Assembly: GCA_963921825.1 (NCBI GenBank)
Contig: OY997589.1
Location: 56,522,959-56,586,958 of the forward strand
Length of the DNA: 64,000 bases
Origin: Erodium maritimum
Lineage: Eukaryota > Streptophyta > Magnoliopsida > Geraniales > Geraniaceae
Direction: 5' to 3'
Shown here: positions 10,588 to 25,312 of the stretch, in pieces
Numbering within the stretch: the first letter of the stretch is position 1
Layout: every line of letters begins with the position of its first letter
Translations under genes and position numbers: made by a program
The notes under the pieces: model-generated
What the model saw: the letters and a program-made list of their open reading frames with translations, nothing else
Database searches by the model: none
Told to the model about the DNA's origin: nothing

Positions 10588-10616
10588 ACTAATTAATCAA
10601 GACTTGATTAATTAGT
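10588..10616. repeat. Near-perfect palindrome in the LTR
   Basis: ACTAATTAATCAAG, one central A, then CTTGATTAATTAGT: 14-bp arms with a single-base centre. Present in LTRs B to E. Confidence 0.9.
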
Positions 10617-11776
10617 TCCATGGGCCTTGGTTGCATGGGCCTTTCATGTGCCTCTTGGAACATGGCCCGTGGCCATTTCCAACGAGGTCCCGTGATTCGC
10701 TCATCGCCTCCATGCCTTCCATACCGGAAATGTCCAACATTATCCGACGCGATCAATCCCAAGACTCCAAGCCTTGTCTCGATCCGTAAAGTCCTATTCA
10801 CTTACGGGCACATGACCCAAAACCCAGTTTTGGTCATGTCCCGAGACAACTCCCTTTTGGCCATTCTCCATAAATGTGTCAATGAGTTTCATCCTCCGGT
10901 GTGACCCTTAGGTTTATGCATGTCAATAGATCAACGTAAAATCCCATTTTACTTGATCCTATTTAAGTGGCAACTAACGAGACTTTAGTATTGCCTGACA
11001 CTACATAACGAATCGACCCTGTCGATTCTAACCTTTCCGTCGTCCCTGTCATTATCCTTTTATCTCCGATATCCTGATTGAGATAAGGCATAGAGCCGTC
11101 ATCCTTATTATTCTCAATCATCGTTCCTTGATATGTGAGATGACTGAAGATATGATACCCAGTATCATGTGCATGGCCATGCTATTCTTTCAGTCACTCT
11201 CGATCAAGCGGCCGAGAACCGATATCTTTCCCATACCTCAGTATGAGGGATAAATCCCTTAGCCGTCTTTCGTGTCACTCATGTAGCCCGTCCCCAAGCC
11301 AATCCTGGCCGTTATGGAAGCCCTGTTACGGACAACGTTAGGCTCAGGTCAAACTCAGTTGTTGACTACATAGCGATCACAAAGACTCCTTGGTCTAAGG
11401 ATACATGACAAGCTACGACAATGAATATGTTCATGACCTGATCTATGGCACATATTCATGTCGGGTCGTCCAATATCATGTCCCACATGATATCTATGAT
11501 CAGACTCCGGAATCTCATTCCAATGACTAACAGAACGTAAGCCATAAAGAGCCATCTTTCATACTAGTCGCTTCGAGTGAAGCTTTGTTAACTAGGGACC
11601 CATCGAGTATGATCTATCTCGATCTATGGTTCTATTCGCATGGTGGGCATAGATCAGAGCACACATCGATATATTACTCCAACACATAAGTAATATAAAG
11701 CCGCTTTAATTTTATTGCTAACGATGATATATACATTTGGACATTTAGGATTGAACTACGGGCACTAAGACTAACA

Positions 11777-14700
11777 ATCTCCCACTTGCCCTAGTTCCAA
11801 TCTAAACTCCAATATGTACCCATCGACTTTACATGTCTAACATGTTCAGGCAGTGACACTGCCTTAGTCAAAGGGTTGGCTATGTTATCATCTGTTGCAA
11901 TATAGGTTATCTTCACTTCACCTTATTTCAGTATTTCTCTGATGAGGTGGATACGCCGCAGTACATGTTTGGATTTGTTATGCGATCTGGGCTTTTAGCT
12001 TGCGCAATGGCCCTTGTGTTGTCGCAAAATGGATTCACCGGGCTGGATGGGTTTTTAATTACACCCAGCCCTGCCATGAATTTCCAAATCCACATAGCCT
12101 CCTTAGCTGCCTCTGCAGCATCCATGTACTTGGCCTCTGTCGTAGATTCGGCAATGGTATCTTGCTTTACGCTCTCCCAGCTAAAGCTCTGCCATTCAGC
12201 GTAAACACATATCCTGACTGACTTCTAAAGTCATCTGGATTTGTCTTGGAAAACTAGTGTCTACTCATCCTTCGACGACTAGTTCAGCATCATCTTTTCC
12301 CCGGGTCAAAATGATGTCTACTGGTACAACATAAGGCTTACGAGACGTCCAGTCTCATACATGTCATGGCATATATGATCGATCCTGCCCCTAGGCTCAT
12401 AGGATTCTCATCATCCTTTTCAGCTCATCAGCTGTCTTAGGACACCGAGTCTTGCTGAGATAAATGCCATGACTAGTGGGTAAGAGTACTTTCTTTGAAT
12501 CGAGCATTAAGAACCTACTCAATGCCTTGTTCACATAGGTTCCCTGACTTAAATCCAAGACCCTCTTGGTGCGATCTCTACATATCTTAATTCCTAAGAT
12601 ATAAGAAGCATCGCCTAAGTCATTTATTGAAAAACACTTCCTCAACCAAGCTTAAGTCTCGTGCAAGGTTGGGATGTCGTTTTCAATGAGAATCAGAAAG
12701 GTAATCTTGCTCCCACTAGCCTTCTTATAAACGCAAGATTCATCCTCGTTCTTGATTAAGCCAAATCCAATTACAGCTTCATCAAAACGAAGGATCCAAC
12801 TCCGAGAAGTTCGTTTCAATCCATAAATGGATTTCAACAACTTATAAATCTTTCCTTTATTCTTCGGATCGTCAAAACCTTTGGGCCGAGACATACAAAC
12901 GTACTCAGTCAAATTTCCATTTAGGAAACGCGGTTTTGACATCCACTTTCCATATCTCGTAATTATGATACGCAGTTATGTCAAGAAGAATTTGGATCGA
13001 TTTTGACCATAGCCACTAAGGAGAAGGTTTCCTCATAGTCAATCCATGCCTATAACCTTTCGCCACCAGTTGAGCTTTGTAGGTCAGAGGTTTGCCGTCC
13101 ATGTCCATCTTCACCTTGAAGATCCATTTGCATCCGATGGTCCTCACACCATTGATGGGATCAACCGGTTCCCAGACTCGGTTGTCCGACATGGATTGCA
13201 TTTCCTCCCTCATGGCTCCCAGCCATAACTCGGAGTCGGGCCCATCCACGACTTCTTGAAAGGTGGCTGGATCATCGTGATCCACCATGTCTTCATTGTC
13301 ACCTCCGGATACCATATCTTGGAGGTGGAAGATTGATCCTTTCAAATCGCCTTGGACCTTCCGGAATTGTAACAGTAATTGGTTCTTACTCTACGACAAT
13401 CTCTGGCTCCTTTCTACTGGGTTATCAATTGGTTTAGACAGATCTGTACCATCCTGAATTTCTTCGAGATGCACAGTCCTCCCAATGACGTATTTGGAAA
13501 CAAAACTCCTTTTCCATAAAGACCCCACCCCAAGCGACGAACACCATGTTCTCACTGGGATTGTAGAAGTAGTATCCCCTTGTTGCTTTGGGATACCACA
13601 CGAAGGTGCATATCTCAGATCTTGGTTCGAGCTTAGTCAAAACCAAATGTTTCACATAAGCCTCGCAACCACAAATCTTTAGGAAGGACAAAGCGGGCAT
13701 CATCCCATATCATTTTAAAATGGTGTCCCTTCCACACCCTTCGTCGAACCCCGATTCACTATGAATGCGGTCGTCTCTAGAGCATAATCCCATAAAGAGA
13801 TTGGGAGATCAGTCCAACTAATAATGGAACGGACCATTGTCTAACAATGTCCGATTTCTCCGTTTGGCTACACCTTTCATCTACAGTGTCCCAGGAGGAG
13901 TCCATTCCAAAAGGATCCCATTCTCTTTTAGATGATCTAATAACTCTGTGGTCAAGTATTTTCCACCTCGATCCAATCGAAGTGCCTTAATACCTTTGTC
14001 GAGCTGGTTTTCTACTTTAGTCTTAAACTCTTTGAATTTATCAAAAGCTTCAGACTTATGTCTCAGCGAATAGACATAACCATATTTACTGTAATCATCA
14101 GTAAATGTGATAAAGTAGCTAAAACCTCTCCTGGCAAGTGAACTTATTGGTCTACACACATTCGAGTGTATCAGCCCCTATAATTCACCCGCCCTTTCAT
14201 CGCGATCGATAAAAGGGCACTTTAGTCATTTTGCCCATCAAACAAACCTTGCACCTATCGATCGAATGGAATTCGAATGAACCTGAAAGTCCGCACTTCT
14301 GAAGTGCTAATAGGTGCTTCTTGTTTATGCGACCTAAATGACAGTGCCTTAACAGAGTTAGGTTTAAATCGTTGGATTTAGACCTATTGGTATTAACGGA
14401 ATATATAGAACTTGAGGCATTGTTACCCATATCTAATATGTACAATCCTCCAACTAAGTCAGTACTTGTATAAAACATATCATTGCATAGAACATTGAAA
14501 ACTCCATTTCCAATATTAACATTATATCCTTCCTTGTCAAACACGGATACAGATATAATATTCCTACTAAAAGTAGGTATGCAATATACATTATACAATA
14601 CTAAGACAAGGCCACTTGGCAAAGCAAGACTATCCTACAACAGTTGCCACAACTCTGAAGTCCACTTCGTGCTTTCCAAACCTCTCCTACTTTCAGCCAC

Positions 14701-16850
14701 CATATATAAGTGCATGTGTGAGATTCAGTCCTGGTATCTAATACCCATGAATCTTTGGAAGTAGAGAGATGTAGCTCTATAGAGTTAATACCGGATGAAG
14801 GCACGGTCCCACCGCCCTTCCTTAGATCATCCAGGTTTCCTAATGAAGGCGCAGTCCTACTGCCCTTCTTCAGATCATCCACGCTATTTGATGAAGGCGC
14901 AGTCCCACTGCCCTTCTTCAGATCAGCCATGAACTTCCTGTAATCCCGGTTCCAATGACCAGGCTATTGGCAATAGAAGCAGACATTCTCAGCTGTCTCA
15001 TCTTTCCTGCCAAGTGCGCATGGGCCCCGCCCTTGCCACTTCCAATTCCCTTGTTGACCATCAGAATATCCTTGGATCCCAGATCCCTGATATATTCATT
15101 TCAGCAATTAATGACACTTCATGTAACTCTGATATGGTCTTAGAGACAGCCTTGTCAAGGACATATTCTTTGCGTTCAGACTTCAGGACTATCCTCAAAA
15201 TTCTGTACCAGTCCAAATAGTTTGTCCCATTTAGCTTGACCCTGTCAAGAATGGTTTTTAATGACAAACTATTAATGTTCGCTGAATTTGCCATTTGATC
15301 TACAACAGATAAAATTTAATCAGTAAACTGAATAAATTTTATGAAGATCAAGCTTAAACACCAACAATCGATTCTAAACCTTTAGAATCTGAAACCAAGA
15401 TCCTTGATTCACTCGATTAAGCTGAACTAATGCTCACCACTTAATCGAGCTATGTAGGTAGGACTCCATCCAATCACATCCAATGTGACTCTTGGCTAGG
15501 GTATGTACTTATGTACACGACTTACCCTATCTGTTACCCTAGCTCAACCTCAGGCTGAGAATCGTAGTCGGGTCCACCAATTTTCAACTATGGCTCGTCA
15601 CTATGTAGGTGCTCCGCTAATGCGCACGACACCCACATATGTCGTCCAAACCTACTACCCCGCTTCCCCATGGATGCTCCGCTAATGCGCACGACACCCA
15701 TAGGACGGGGAGGTAGTAAGGTGTTGATGATTGGGAGGTACCGGACATGACCCGCTTTTACTTGTCCAGTTGTGTTCAAAACTTTGGCACATCCTAGATG
15801 CGATGAGCACATCAACTACATTCCAAATGCAATGATGCCTCAAATTACATCCAATGTAATTCTTCCTTTAAACCCGTCAACTACATCCAATGCAATGACG
15901 GTTCTAAGGGTTCACACACAAGGATTAAAATTCCAATTTTATCTTTGCATGTGAGGTGATATGCTCGGTAAATAAAGTTAAGCATGCAATTCTAAAACAC
16001 ATAGAATTAATCATGCATTAACTAAACCAAGCATAAAGCGATAAATGTGCACATAATATCCCCCTAAACTAACTCCCACTAGCTTCTTGAGCTCCACCGA
16101 CTCCAAGCCGATGCCAACACCCGAAAAGCCACCAAATGACCTTTTCGCCCTTTCTTCGTCTTGAGTAAAAAATTACAATTTAATACACGACTCGCAGGTC
16201 GGGAATAAATAAATATTACAAACAAGTGGTTCGACGACCACACCTTGAAAGAATAATTACACGCTAACTCTAACGGCTCGCAGGCCGTGAAAAGCGATAA
16301 ATAATTAAATCGAGCTCGGGGCTATTATGTACACCATGCCAACATCACATCACACATCGTGTTATCAAACAAGCATGTTATCAAACATCATGTGATTTTC
16401 CGGTTTTAATTAATAGCCAAGTTTCGAAAATTTTTGATGCTCGGTTTATCGAAACCGTTCAAAAATGAAACTTTTGAACATTTGATCTTCGAGTTCGTCA
16501 TGACGGTTCCAAACTCGTCATAACTAACAAAACGGTTTAGCCTTGGCATATCAACCATCCAATGGTCATGCTTGGCCTAGCTCCGTCCAACGGAGCCCCG
16601 TTCGGTCCCGGTTTCGGCTCCCCGAGAGTCCCGCTCCCGAGACCCGAAAAATCAAAAAAATTTCAAAATTTCCAGATTTGAAATAATTTTCAAAAATTCA
16701 TTTTACATGCATTAAATCCATGAACAAGAATTTAAAACATGTCATCAAACAATTTAGCAAAACAACATGCCAAAAACGAAACTTTCAAGCAAAACCGAAA
16801 CTTTGAACACCGTCTTGTGAATCCCGAAGGTAGAACGGCTCTGATACCAC
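11777..16850 (-). mobile_element. Internal region, array copy 2
   Basis: Collinear with copy 1 at offset 6769 and carries the same stops, the DTR protease, the deleted YVDD and the mutated integrase residues. Its gag-pol relic spans 11928-15294. Private or informative changes seen: A for C at 16834 next to the primer binding site; T at 16363 where copy 1 (9594) has A. Confidence 0.93.
11928..15294 (-). pseudogene. copia gag-pol relic, array copy 2
   Basis: Same fragmentation and domain order as copy 1: gag from 15294, knuckle about 14950-14984, protease DTR at 14730-14738, integrase 14622-13860, RT 13345-12397, RNase H to 11928. All translated pieces match copy 1 residue for residue as far as I compared. 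Confidence 0.92.
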
Positions 16851-18544
16851 TGTTGGGTCTCGAGGTAGGGTTGGAGATGAACCAACTCGCAGCGGAAAAT
16901 CAATAAAAACCAAGAGACGATTAAAACCATGAAACAACTAACAAAGAATGGATTCACAAGAGAAAAATTCAGCACTATCTCTTACCAAAACAAGAACACC
17001 GGTTAACGAATGATTGGCTTGAGTCTCCAAGACGCCTACGTATCCACATGGGAATCAAAGCCACGTAGTTCTTCTCTTTGAGGACTCAAGAACACAAAAA
17101 TGGAGGAGGAAACTAGCCAAACCCGAAATGGCCATGGAAGAGGGAGAGAAAATGTGTTTCCTATTCTTGTCTTGTCTTTGTTATGTTGAAAAAAGATGAC
17201 TTAAACATAAAAAAAAAAAAACCCATACTTGTCCAACTAAAGGCATGGGACAAGTATGGTGTCAAGTAAGGTGTAAATAGGACAAAGTATGGCAAGACAA
17301 GATTGGGTTAGGTGGTGAATCACCAACACCTTAATCCTTGTCTTGCTTACTTAGTACTAATTAATCAAGACTTGATTAATTAGTTCCATGGGCCTTGGTT
17401 GCATGGGCCTTTCATGTGCCTCTTGGAACATGGCCCGTGGCCATTTCCAACGAGGTCCCGTGATTCGCTCATCGCCTCCATGCCTTCCATACCGGAAATG
17501 TCCAACATTATCCGACGCGATCAATCCCAAGACTCCAAGCCTTGTCTCGATCCGTAAAGTCCTATTCACTTACGGGCACATGACCCAAAACCCAGTTTTG
17601 GTCATGTCCCGAGACAACTCCCTTTTGGCCATTCTCCATAAATGTGTCAATGAGTTTCATCCTCCGGTGTGACCCTTAGGTTTATGCATGTCAATAGATC
17701 AACGTAAAATCCCATTTTACTTGATCCTATTTAAGTGGCAACTAACGAGACTTTAGTATTGCCTGACACTACATAACGAATCGACCCTGTCGATTCTAAC
17801 CTTTCCGTCGTCCCTGTCATTATCCTTTTATCTCCGATATCCTGATTGAGATAAGGCATAGAGCCGTCATCCTTATTATTCTCAATCATCGTTCCTTGAT
17901 ATGTGAGATGACTGAAGATATGATACCCAGTATCATGTGCATGGCCATGCTATTCTTTCAGTCACTCTCGATCAAGCGGCCGAGAACCGATATCTTTCCC
18001 ATACCTCAGTATGAGGGATAAATCCCTTAGCCGTCTTTCGTGTCACTCATGTAGCCCGTCCCCAAGCCAATCCTGGCCGTTATGGAAGCCCTGTTACGGA
18101 CAACGTTAGGCTCAGGTCAAACTCAGTTGTTGACTACATAGCGATCACAAAGACTCCTTGGTCTAAGGATACATGACAAGCTACGACAATGAATATGTTC
18201 ATGACCTGATCTATGGCACATATTCATGTCGGGTCGTCCAATATCATGTCCCACATGATATCTATGATCAGACTCCGGAATCTCATTCCAATGACTAACA
18301 GAACGTAAGCCATAAAGAGCCATCTTTCATACTAGTCGCTTCGAGTGAAGCTTTGTTAACTAGGGACCCATCGAGTATGATCTATCTCGATCTATGGTTC
18401 TATTCGCATGGTGGGCATAGATCAGAGCACACATCGATATATTACTCCAACACATAAGTAATATAAAGCCGCTTTAATTTTATTGCTAACGATGATATAT
18501 ACATTTGGACATTTAGGATTGAACTACGGGCACTAAGACTAACA
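16851..18544 (-). repeat. LTR C (1694 bp, complete)
   Basis: Identical to LTR B by eye except for one base fewer in the poly-A run (13 A at 17209-17221). Confidence 0.93.
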
Positions 18545-21500
18545 ATCTCCCACTTGCCCTAGTTCCAATCTAAACTCCAATATGTACCCATCGACTTTAC
18601 ATGTCTAACATGTTCAGGCAGTGACACTGCCTTAGTCAAAGGGTTGGCTATGTTATCATCTGTTGCAATATAGGTTATCTTCACTTCACCTTATTTCAGT
18701 ATTTCTCTGATGAGGTGGATACGCCGCAGTACATGTTTGGATTTGTTATGCGATCTGGGCTTTTAGCTTGCGCAATGGCCCTTGTGTTGTCGCAAAATGG
18801 ATTCACCGGGCTGGATGGGTTTTTAATTACACCCAGCCCTGCCATGAATTTCCAAATCCACATAGCCTCCTTAGCTGCCTCTGCAGCATCCATGTACTTG
18901 GCCTCTGTCGTAGATTCGGCAATGGTATCTTGCTTTACGCTCTCCCAGCTAAAGCTCTGCCATTCAGCGTAAACACATATCCTGACTGACTTCTAAAGTC
19001 ATCTGGATTTGTCTTGGAAAACTAGTGTCTACTCATCCTTCGACGACTAGTTCAGCATCATCTTTTCCCCGGGTCAAAATGATGTCTACTGGTACAACAT
19101 AAGGCTTACGAGACGTCCAGTCTCATACATGTCATGGCATATATGATCGATCCTGCCCCTAGGCTCATAGGATTCTCATCATCCTTTTCAGCTCATCAGC
19201 TGTCTTAGGACACCGAGTCTTGCTGAGATAAATGCCATGACTAGTGGGTAAGAGTACTTTCTTTGAATCGAGCATTAAGAACCTACTCAATGCCTTGTTC
19301 ACATAGGTTCCCTGACTTAAATCCAAGACCCTCTTGGTGCGATCTCTACATATCTTAATTCCTAAGATATAAGAAGCATCGCCTAAGTCATTTATTGAAA
19401 AACACTTCCTCAACCAAGCTTAAGTCTCGTGCAAGGTTGGGATGTCGTTTTCAATGAGAATCAGAAAGGTAATCTTGCTCCCACTAGCCTTCTTATAAAC
19501 GCAAGATTCATCCTCGTTCTTGATTAAGCCAAATCCAATTACAGCTTCATCAAAACGAAGGATCCAACTCCGAGAAGTTCGTTTCAATCCATAAATGGAT
19601 TTCAACAACTTATAAATCTTTCCTTTATTCTTCGGATCGTCAAAACCTTTGGGCCGAGACATACAAACGTACTCAGTCAAATTTCCATTTAGGAAACGCG
19701 GTTTTGACATCCACTTTCCATATCTCGTAATTATGATACGCAGTTATGTCAAGAAGAATTTGGATCGATTTTGACCATAGCCACTAAGGAGAAGGTTTCC
19801 TCATAGTCAATCCATGCCTATAACCTTTCGCCACCAGTTGAGCTTTGTAGGTCAGAGGTTTGCCGTCCATGTCCATCTTCACCTTGAAGATCCATTTGCA
19901 TCCGATGGTCCTCACACCATTGATGGGATCAACCGGTTCCCAGACTCGGTTGTCCGACATGGATTGCATTTCCTCCCTCATGGCTCCCAGCCATAACTCG
20001 GAGTCGGGCCCATCCACGACTTCTTGAAAGGTGGCTGGATCATCGTGATCCACCATGTCTTCATTGTCACCTCCGGATACCATATCTTGGAGGTGGAAGA
20101 TTGATCCTTTCAAATCGCCTTGGACCTTCCGGAATTGTAACAGTAATTGGTTCTTACTCTACGACAATCTCTGGCTCCTTTCTACTGGGTTATCAATTGG
20201 TTTAGACAGATCTGTACCATCCTGAATTTCTTCGAGATGCACAGTCCTCCCAATGACGTATTTGGAAACAAAACTCCTTTTCCATAAAGACCCCACCCCA
20301 AGCGACGAACACCATGTTCTCACTGGGATTGTAGAAGTAGTATCCCCTTGTTGCTTTGGGATACCACACGAAGGTGCATATCTCAGATCTTGGTTCGAGC
20401 TTAGTCAAAACCAAATGTTTCACATAAGCCTCGCAACCACAAATCTTTAGGAAGGACAAAGCGGGCATCATCCCATATCATTTTAAAATGGTGTCCCTTC
20501 CACACCCTTCGTCGAACCCCGATTCACTATGAATGCGGTCGTCTCTAGAGCATAATCCCATAAAGAGATTGGGAGATCAGTCCAACTAATAATGGAACGG
20601 ACCATTGTCTAACAATGTCCGATTTCTCCGTTTGGCTACACCTTTCATCTACAGTGTCCCAGGAGGAGTCCATTCCAAAAGGATCCCATTCTCTTTTAGA
20701 TGATCTAATAACTCTGTGGTCAAGTATTTTCCACCTCGATCCAATCGAAGTGCCTTAATACCTTTGTCGAGCTGGTTTTCTACTTTAGTCTTAAACTCTT
20801 TGAATTTATCAAAAGCTTCAGACTTATGTCTCAGCGAATAGACATAACCATATTTACTGTAATCATCAGTAAATGTGATAAAGTAGCTAAAACCTCTCCT
20901 GGCAAGTGAACTTATTGGTCTACACACATTCGAGTGTATCAGCCCCTATAATTCACCCGCCCTTTCATCGCGATCGATAAAAGGGCACTTTAGTCATTTT
21001 GCCCATCAAACAAACCTTGCACCTATCGATCGAATGGAATTCGAATGAACCTGAAAGTCCGCACTTCTGAAGTGCTAATAGGTGCTTCTTGTTTATGCGA
21101 CCTAAATGACAGTGCCTTAACAGAGTTAGGTTTAAATCGTTGGATTTAGACCTATTGGTATTAACGGAATATATAGAACTTGAGGCATTGTTACCCATAT
21201 CTAATATGTACAATCCTCCAACTAAGTCAGTACTTGTATAAAACATATCATTGCATAGAACATTGAAAACTCCATTTCCAATATTAACATTATATCCTTC
21301 CTTGTCAAACACGGATACAGATATAATATTCCTACTAAAAGTAGGTATGCAATATACATTATACAATACTAAGACAAGGCCACTTGGCAAAGCAAGACTA
21401 TCCTACAACAGTTGCCACAACTCTGAAGTCCACTTCGTGCTTTCCAAACCTCTCCTACTTTCAGCCACCATATATAAGTGCATGTGTGAGATTCAGTCCT

Positions 21501-23618
21501 GGTATCTAATACCCATGAATCTTTGGAAGTAGAGAGATGTAGCTCTATAGAGTTAATACCGGATGAAGGCACGGTCCCACCGCCCTTCCTTAGATCATCC
21601 AGGTTTCCTAATGAAGGCGCAGTCCTACTGCCCTTCTTCAGATCATCCACGCTATTTGATGAAGGCGCAGTCCCACTGCCCTTCTTCAGATCAGCCATGA
21701 ACTTCCTGTAATCCCGGTTCCAATGACCAGGCTATTGGCAATAGAAGCAGACATTCTCAGCTGTCTCATCTTTCCTGCCAAGTGCGCATGGGCCCCGCCC
21801 TTGCCACTTCCAATTCCCTTGTTGACCATCAGAATATCCTTGGATCCCAGATCCCTGATATATTCATTTCAGCAATTAATGACACTTCATGTAACTCTGA
21901 TATGGTCTTAGAGACAGCCTTGTCAAGGACATATTCTTTGCGTTCAGACTTCAGGACTATCCTCAAAATTCTGTACCAGTCCAAATAGTTTGTCCCATTT
22001 AGCTTGACCCTGTCAAGAATGGTTTTTAATGACAAACTATTAATGTTCGCTGAATTTGCCATTTGATCTACAACAGATAAAATTTAATCAGTAAACTGAA
22101 TAAATTTTATGAAGATCAAGCTTAAACACCAACAATCGATTCTAAACCTTTAGAATCTGAAACCAAGATCCTTGATTCACTCGATTAAGCTGAACTAATG
22201 CTCACCACTTAATCGAGCTATGTAGGTAGGACTCCATCCAATCACATCCAATGTGACTCTTGGCTAGGGTATGTACTTATGTACACGACTTACCCTATCT
22301 GTTACCCTAGCTCAACCTCAGGCTGAGAATCGTAGTCGGGTCCACCAATTTTCAACTATGGCTCGTCACTATGTAGGTGCTCCGCTAATGCGCACGACAC
22401 CCACATATGTCGTCCAAACCTACTACCCCGCTTCCCCATGGATGCTCCGCTAATGCGCACGACACCCATAGGACGGGGAGGTAGTAAGGTGTTGATGATT
22501 GGGAGGTACCGGACATGACCCGCTTTTACTTGTCCAGTTGTGTTCAAAACTTTGGCACATCCTAGATGCGATGAGCACATCAACTACATTCCAAATGCAA
22601 TGATGCCTCAAATTACATCCAATGTAATTCTTCCTTTAAACCCGTCAACTACATCCAATGCAATGACGGTTCTAAGGGTTCACACACAAGGATTAAAATT
22701 CCAATTTTATCTTTGCATGTGAGGTGATATGCTCGGTAAATAAAGTTAAGCATGCAATTCTAAAACACATAGAATTAATCATGCATTAACTAAACCAAGC
22801 ATAAAGCGATAAATGTGCACATAATATCCCCCTAAACTAACTCCCACTAGCTTCTTGAGCTCCACCGACTCCAAGCCGATGCCAACACCCGAAAAGCCAC
22901 CAAATGACCTTTTCGCCCTTTCTTCGTCTTGAGTAAAAAATTACAATTTAATACACGACTCGCAGGTCGGGAATAAATAAATATTACAAACAAGTGGTTC
23001 GACGACCACACCTTGAAAGAATAATTACACGCTAACTCTAACGGCTCGCAGGCCGTGAAAAGCGATAAATAATTAAATCGAGCTCGGGGCTATTATGTAC
23101 ACCATGCCAACATCACATCACACATCGTGTTATCAAACAAGCATGTTATCAAACATCATGTGATTTTCCGGTTTTAATTAATAGCCAAGTTTCGAAAATT
23201 TTTGATGCTCGGTTTATCGAAACCGTTCAAAAATGAAACTTTTGAACATTTGATCTTCGAGTTCGTCATGACGGTTCCAAACTCGTCATAACTAACAAAA
23301 CGGTTTAGCCTTGGCATATCAACCATCCAATGGTCATGCTTGGCCTAGCTCCGTCCAACGGAGCCCCGTTCGGTCCCGGTTTCGGCTCCCCGAGAGTCCC
23401 GCTCCCGAGACCCGAAAAATCAAAAAAATTTCAAAATTTCCAGATTTGAAATAATTTTCAAAAATTCATTTTACATGCATTAAATCCATGAACAAGAATT
23501 TAAAACATGTCATCAAACAATTTAGCAAAACAACATGCCAAAAACGAAACTTTCAAGCAAAACCGAAACTTTGAACACCGTCTTGTGAATCCCGAAGGTA
23601 GCACGGCTCTGATACCAC
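18545..23618 (-). mobile_element. Internal region, array copy 3
   Basis: Collinear with copy 2 at offset 6768, with the same lesions. Gag-pol relic at 18696-22062; primer binding site 23606-23617; polypurine tract 18545-18559. I saw no private substitution in it. Confidence 0.93.
18696..22062 (-). pseudogene. copia gag-pol relic, array copy 3
   Basis: Same pieces, order and inactivating changes as copies 1 and 2: gag from 22062, protease with DTR, integrase 21390-20628, RT 20113-19165, RNase H to 18696. Confidence 0.92.
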
Positions 23619-25312
23619 TGTTGGGTCTCGAGGTAGGGTTGGAGATGAACCAACTCGCAGCGGAAAATCAATAAAAACCAAGAGACGATTAAAACCATGA
23701 AACAACTAACAAAGAATGGATTCACAAGAGAAAAATTCAGCACTATCTCTTACCAAAACAAGAACACCGGTTAACGAATGATTGGCTTGAGTCTCCAAGA
23801 CGCCTACGTATCCACATGGGAATCAAAGCCACGTAGTTCTTCTCTTTGAGGACTCAAGAACACAAAAATGGAGGAGGAAACTAGCCAAACCCGAAATGGC
23901 CATGGAAGAGGGAGAGAAAATGTGTTTCCTATTCTTGTCTTGTCTTTGTTATGTTGAAAAAAGATGACTTAAACATAAAAAAAAAAAAACCCATACTTGT
24001 CCAACTAAAGGCATGGGACAAGTATGGTGTCAAGTAAGGTGTAAATAGGACAAAGTATGGCAAGACAAGATTGGGTTAGGTGGTGAATCACCAACACCTT
24101 AATCCTTGTCTTGCTTACTTAGTACTAATTAATCAAGACTTGATTAATTAGTTCCATGGGCCTTGGTTGCATGGGCCTTTCATGTGCCTCTTGGAACATG
24201 GCCCGTGGCCATTTCCAACGAGGTCCCGTGATTCGCTCATCGCCTCCATGCCTTCCATACCGGAAATGTCCAACATTATCCGACGCGATCAATCCCAAGA
24301 CTCCAAGCCTTGTCTCGATCCGTAAAGTCCTATTCACTTACGGGCACATGACCCAAAACCCAGTTTTGGTCATGTCCCGAGACAACTCCCTTTTGGCCAT
24401 TCTCCATAAATGTGTCAATGAGTTTCATCCTCCGGTGTGACCCTTAGGTTTATGCATGTCAATAGATCAACGTAAAATCCCATTTTACTTGATCCTATTT
24501 AAGTGGCAACTAACGAGACTTTAGTATTGCCTGACACTACATAACGAATCGACCCTGTCGATTCTAACCTTTCCGTCGTCCCTGTCATTATCCTTTTATC
24601 TCCGATATCCTGATTGAGATAAGGCATAGAGCCGTCATCCTTATTATTCTCAATCATCGTTCCTTGATATGTGAGATGACTGAAGATATGATACCCAGTA
24701 TCATGTGCATGGCCATGCTATTCTTTCAGTCACTCTCGATCAAGCGGCCGAGAACCGATATCTTTCCCATACCTCAGTATGAGGGATAAATCCCTTAGCC
24801 GTCTTTCGTGTCACTCATGTAGCCCGTCCCCAAGCCAATCCTGGCCGTTATGGAAGCCCTGTTACGGACAACGTTAGGCTCAGGTCAAACTCAGTTGTTG
24901 ACTACATAGCGATCACAAAGACTCATTGGTCTAAGGATACATGACAAGCTACGACAATGAATATGTTCATGACCTGATCTATGGCACATATTCATGTCGG
25001 GTCGTCCAATATCATGTCCCACATGATATCTATGATCAGACTCCGGAATCTCATTCCAATGACTAACAGAACGTAAGCCATAAAGAGCCATCTTTCATAC
25101 TAGTCGCTTCGAGTGAAGCTTTGTTAACTAGGGACCCATCGAGTATGATCTATCTCGATCTATGGTTCTATTCGCATGGTGGGCATAGATCAGAGCACAC
25201 ATCGATATATTACTCCAACACATAAGTAATATAAAGCCGCTTTAATTTTATTGCTAACGATGATATATACATTTGGACATTTAGGATTGAACTACGGGCA
25301 CTAAGACTAACA
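23619..25312 (-). repeat. LTR D (1694 bp, complete)
   Basis: Matches LTR C including 13 A in the homopolymer. One private change seen: A for C at 24925. Confidence 0.93.

Larger units (their letters stand above)
10082..11776 (-). repeat. LTR B (1695 bp, complete)
   Basis: Plus strand runs TGTTGGGTCTCGAGG... to ...GCACTAAGACTAACA. It is shared by the elements on both sides: primer binding site at its left, polypurine tract of the next internal region at its right. It contains a run of 14 A (10440-10453) and two strong inverted repeats (10455-10491 and 10588-10616). No ORF of note. Confidence 0.93.

Noticed and set aside
10589-10904. Overlapping open stretches on both strands inside the LTR
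   Set aside because: They lie wholly inside an LTR, overlap the palindrome, and resemble no protein; they repeat only because the LTR does.
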